Positions 6,435-7,203 of a DNA stretch of 7,203 nucleotides are shown piece after piece. How positions within the stretch are numbered: position 1 is the stretch's first letter; each line of letters begins with the position of its first letter. The position numbers and the translations under genes are program-made. This DNA is from Candidatus Aminicenantes bacterium UBA4820 (GTDB lineage Bacteria; Acidobacteriota; UBA4820), in the NCBI GenBank assembly GCA_002402325.1, contig DHFQ01000140.1, positions 1-7,203 on the forward strand. Reading direction: 5' to 3'. The notes under the pieces were generated by a model. The model made no database searches. It saw only the letters and a program-made list of their open reading frames with translations, and was not told the origin of the DNA.

Positions 6435-7203
6435 TATGGGACATAAACCGCTTCAAAGACTCTCTTAATAATAGTTTCAGAGTTGACACCTTCCGCTTCA
6501 GCCTCGTAGGTAAGTAAAATCCTGTGTCTTAAAACATCCATCGCAACTGATTTGACATCTTCAGGAGTAACAAAGGGTCTTTGAGATAAAAAAGCGTGTG
6601 CCTTTGAGGCATAAAGTAGATACAAAGATGCCCTCGGTGATGCGCCAAATCTTATCAAGCCCTTTGCATCAACCTTAAACTTTTCTGGATTTCTCGTCGC
6701 AGAGATTATTCTTACAATGTAATCCTCTATCTTTGGATCGGAATAAACTTCAAAGACCATCTTCTGAAGCCTTAAAACATCATTCGGAGTCAGAACTTTT
6801 TTAATTGAAGGTACATCACCCTTTCCCATTCTTGAAAGAATCCCTTTTTCATCCTCAAGAGATGGATACTCTACCACCACCTTTAGCAAAAATCTATCAA
6901 CCTGCGCCTCAGGAAGAGGATAAGTTCCCTCCTGCTCAATCGGGTTTTCAGTCGCCATAACAAAAAAGACATCTGGCAATTTGAAGGTTATATCACCAAT
7001 GGTAACCTGCCTCTCCTGCATCGCCTCAAGTAGTGCTGATTGAACCTTGGCGGGTGCTCTATTTATTTCATCTGCAAGAAGGATTTCAGTAAAAATCGGC
7101 CCCTTCTTTGGTTCAAATTTACTCTCCCTTGGATTAAAAATTTGAGTTCCTGTTAAATCTGAGGGAAGGAGGTCAGGAGTAAATTGAATTCTTTTAAAAT
7201 CGC
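6434..7203 (-). CDS. moxR: MoxR-family AAA+ ATPase, N-terminus cut by window edge
   Basis: The frame is open from the right edge (two leading bases, then 255 codons) to the TAA at 6434-6436. An internal ATG at 7021 is not the start, because the homology continues upstream of it. Visible elements, in residues of this fragment: DLLPSDLTGTQIF (10-22), Walker B LLADEINRAP (41-50), QSALLEAMQERQVT (54-67), sensor 1 ATENPIEQEGTYPLPEAQ with the following DRF, and sensor 2 RFGASPRASLYLL. The Walker A P-loop and roughly 70 N-terminal residues lie outside, judged from the usual length of 310-330. MoxR ATPases use ATP hydrolysis to remodel or mature partner proteins, typically VWA-containing ones; here the partners are the DUF58 protein and the BatA/BatB pair next in the operon. 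The operon promoter is not in the window. Assignment to the MoxR family is firm; the client protein is unknown. Confidence 0.95.
   Translation of the reverse strand, partial: DFKRIQFTPDLLPSDLTGTQIFNPRESKFEPKKGPIFTEILLADEINRAPAKVQSALLEAMQERQVTIGDITFKLPDVFFVMATENPIEQEGTYPLPEAQVDRFLLKVVVEYPSLEDEKGILSRMGKGDVPSIKKVLTPNDVLRLQKMVFEVYSDPKIEDYIVRIISATRNPEKFKVDAKGLIRFGASPRASLYLLYASKAHAFLSQRPFVTPEDVKSVAMDVLRHRILLTYEAEAEGVNSETIIKRVFEAVYVP

Overview
The window carries seven protein-coding genes, all on the minus strand, and reads right to left. It holds a nearly complete Bat ("Bacteroides aerotolerance"-type) MoxR/VWA operon, followed by a large secreted C25 (gingipain-family) cysteine peptidase with its own promoter. 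The two outermost genes run off the window: the MoxR ATPase lacks its N-terminal part at the right edge, and the peptidase lacks its C-terminal part at the left edge. I see no rRNA, tRNA, CRISPR array, insertion sequence or attachment site.

Layout in transcription order. MoxR AAA+ ATPase (7203 to 6434, partial). Cytoplasmic DUF58 protein with a VWA-type metal site (6434 to 5556). Single-pass membrane protein with one exported N-terminal domain and a helical cytosolic tail, comparable to a small BatD or to DUF4381-type proteins (5559 to 4672). BatA-like VWA membrane protein (4672 to 3671). BatB-like VWA membrane protein (3674 to 2682). BatC-like TPR protein with a polyproline tail (2689 to 2123). 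An 89-base gap then holds a near-consensus sigma-70 promoter (TTGACA, 17 bases, TATATT) and a strong ribosome binding site for the C25 peptidase (2033 to 1).

Every junction inside the Bat block is an overlap of 1, 4 or 8 bases (TAATG, ATGA, ATGGGTAA). This fits translational coupling of subunits made together. From family knowledge, MoxR ATPases act with DUF58 and VWA partners in a chaperone-like or metal-dependent assembly role at the membrane; BatA, BatB and BatC have been proposed to form a periplasm-facing complex. The exact job is unsettled. The peptidase has a signal peptide, a propeptide-like region, a C25 catalytic domain with a His/Cys pair and the start of an Ig-like domain. That is the design of secreted proteins of the FCB group and of several uncultured lineages, where a C-terminal sorting domain usually follows; here it would lie outside the window.

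The DNA is AT-rich, and every arginine codon I checked in all seven genes is AGA or AGG, a bias common in thermophiles. A Bat operon, a C25 peptidase with an Ig-like domain and AGR-only arginine use together suggest an uncultured bacterium of the FCB-neighbouring type (for example a WOR-3/Stahlbacteria- or Cloacimonadota-like lineage). That placement is inference and not secure. The most unusual points are the absence of a separate long BatD after BatC, the polyproline tail on BatC, and a secreted peptidase placed directly behind the Bat operon.
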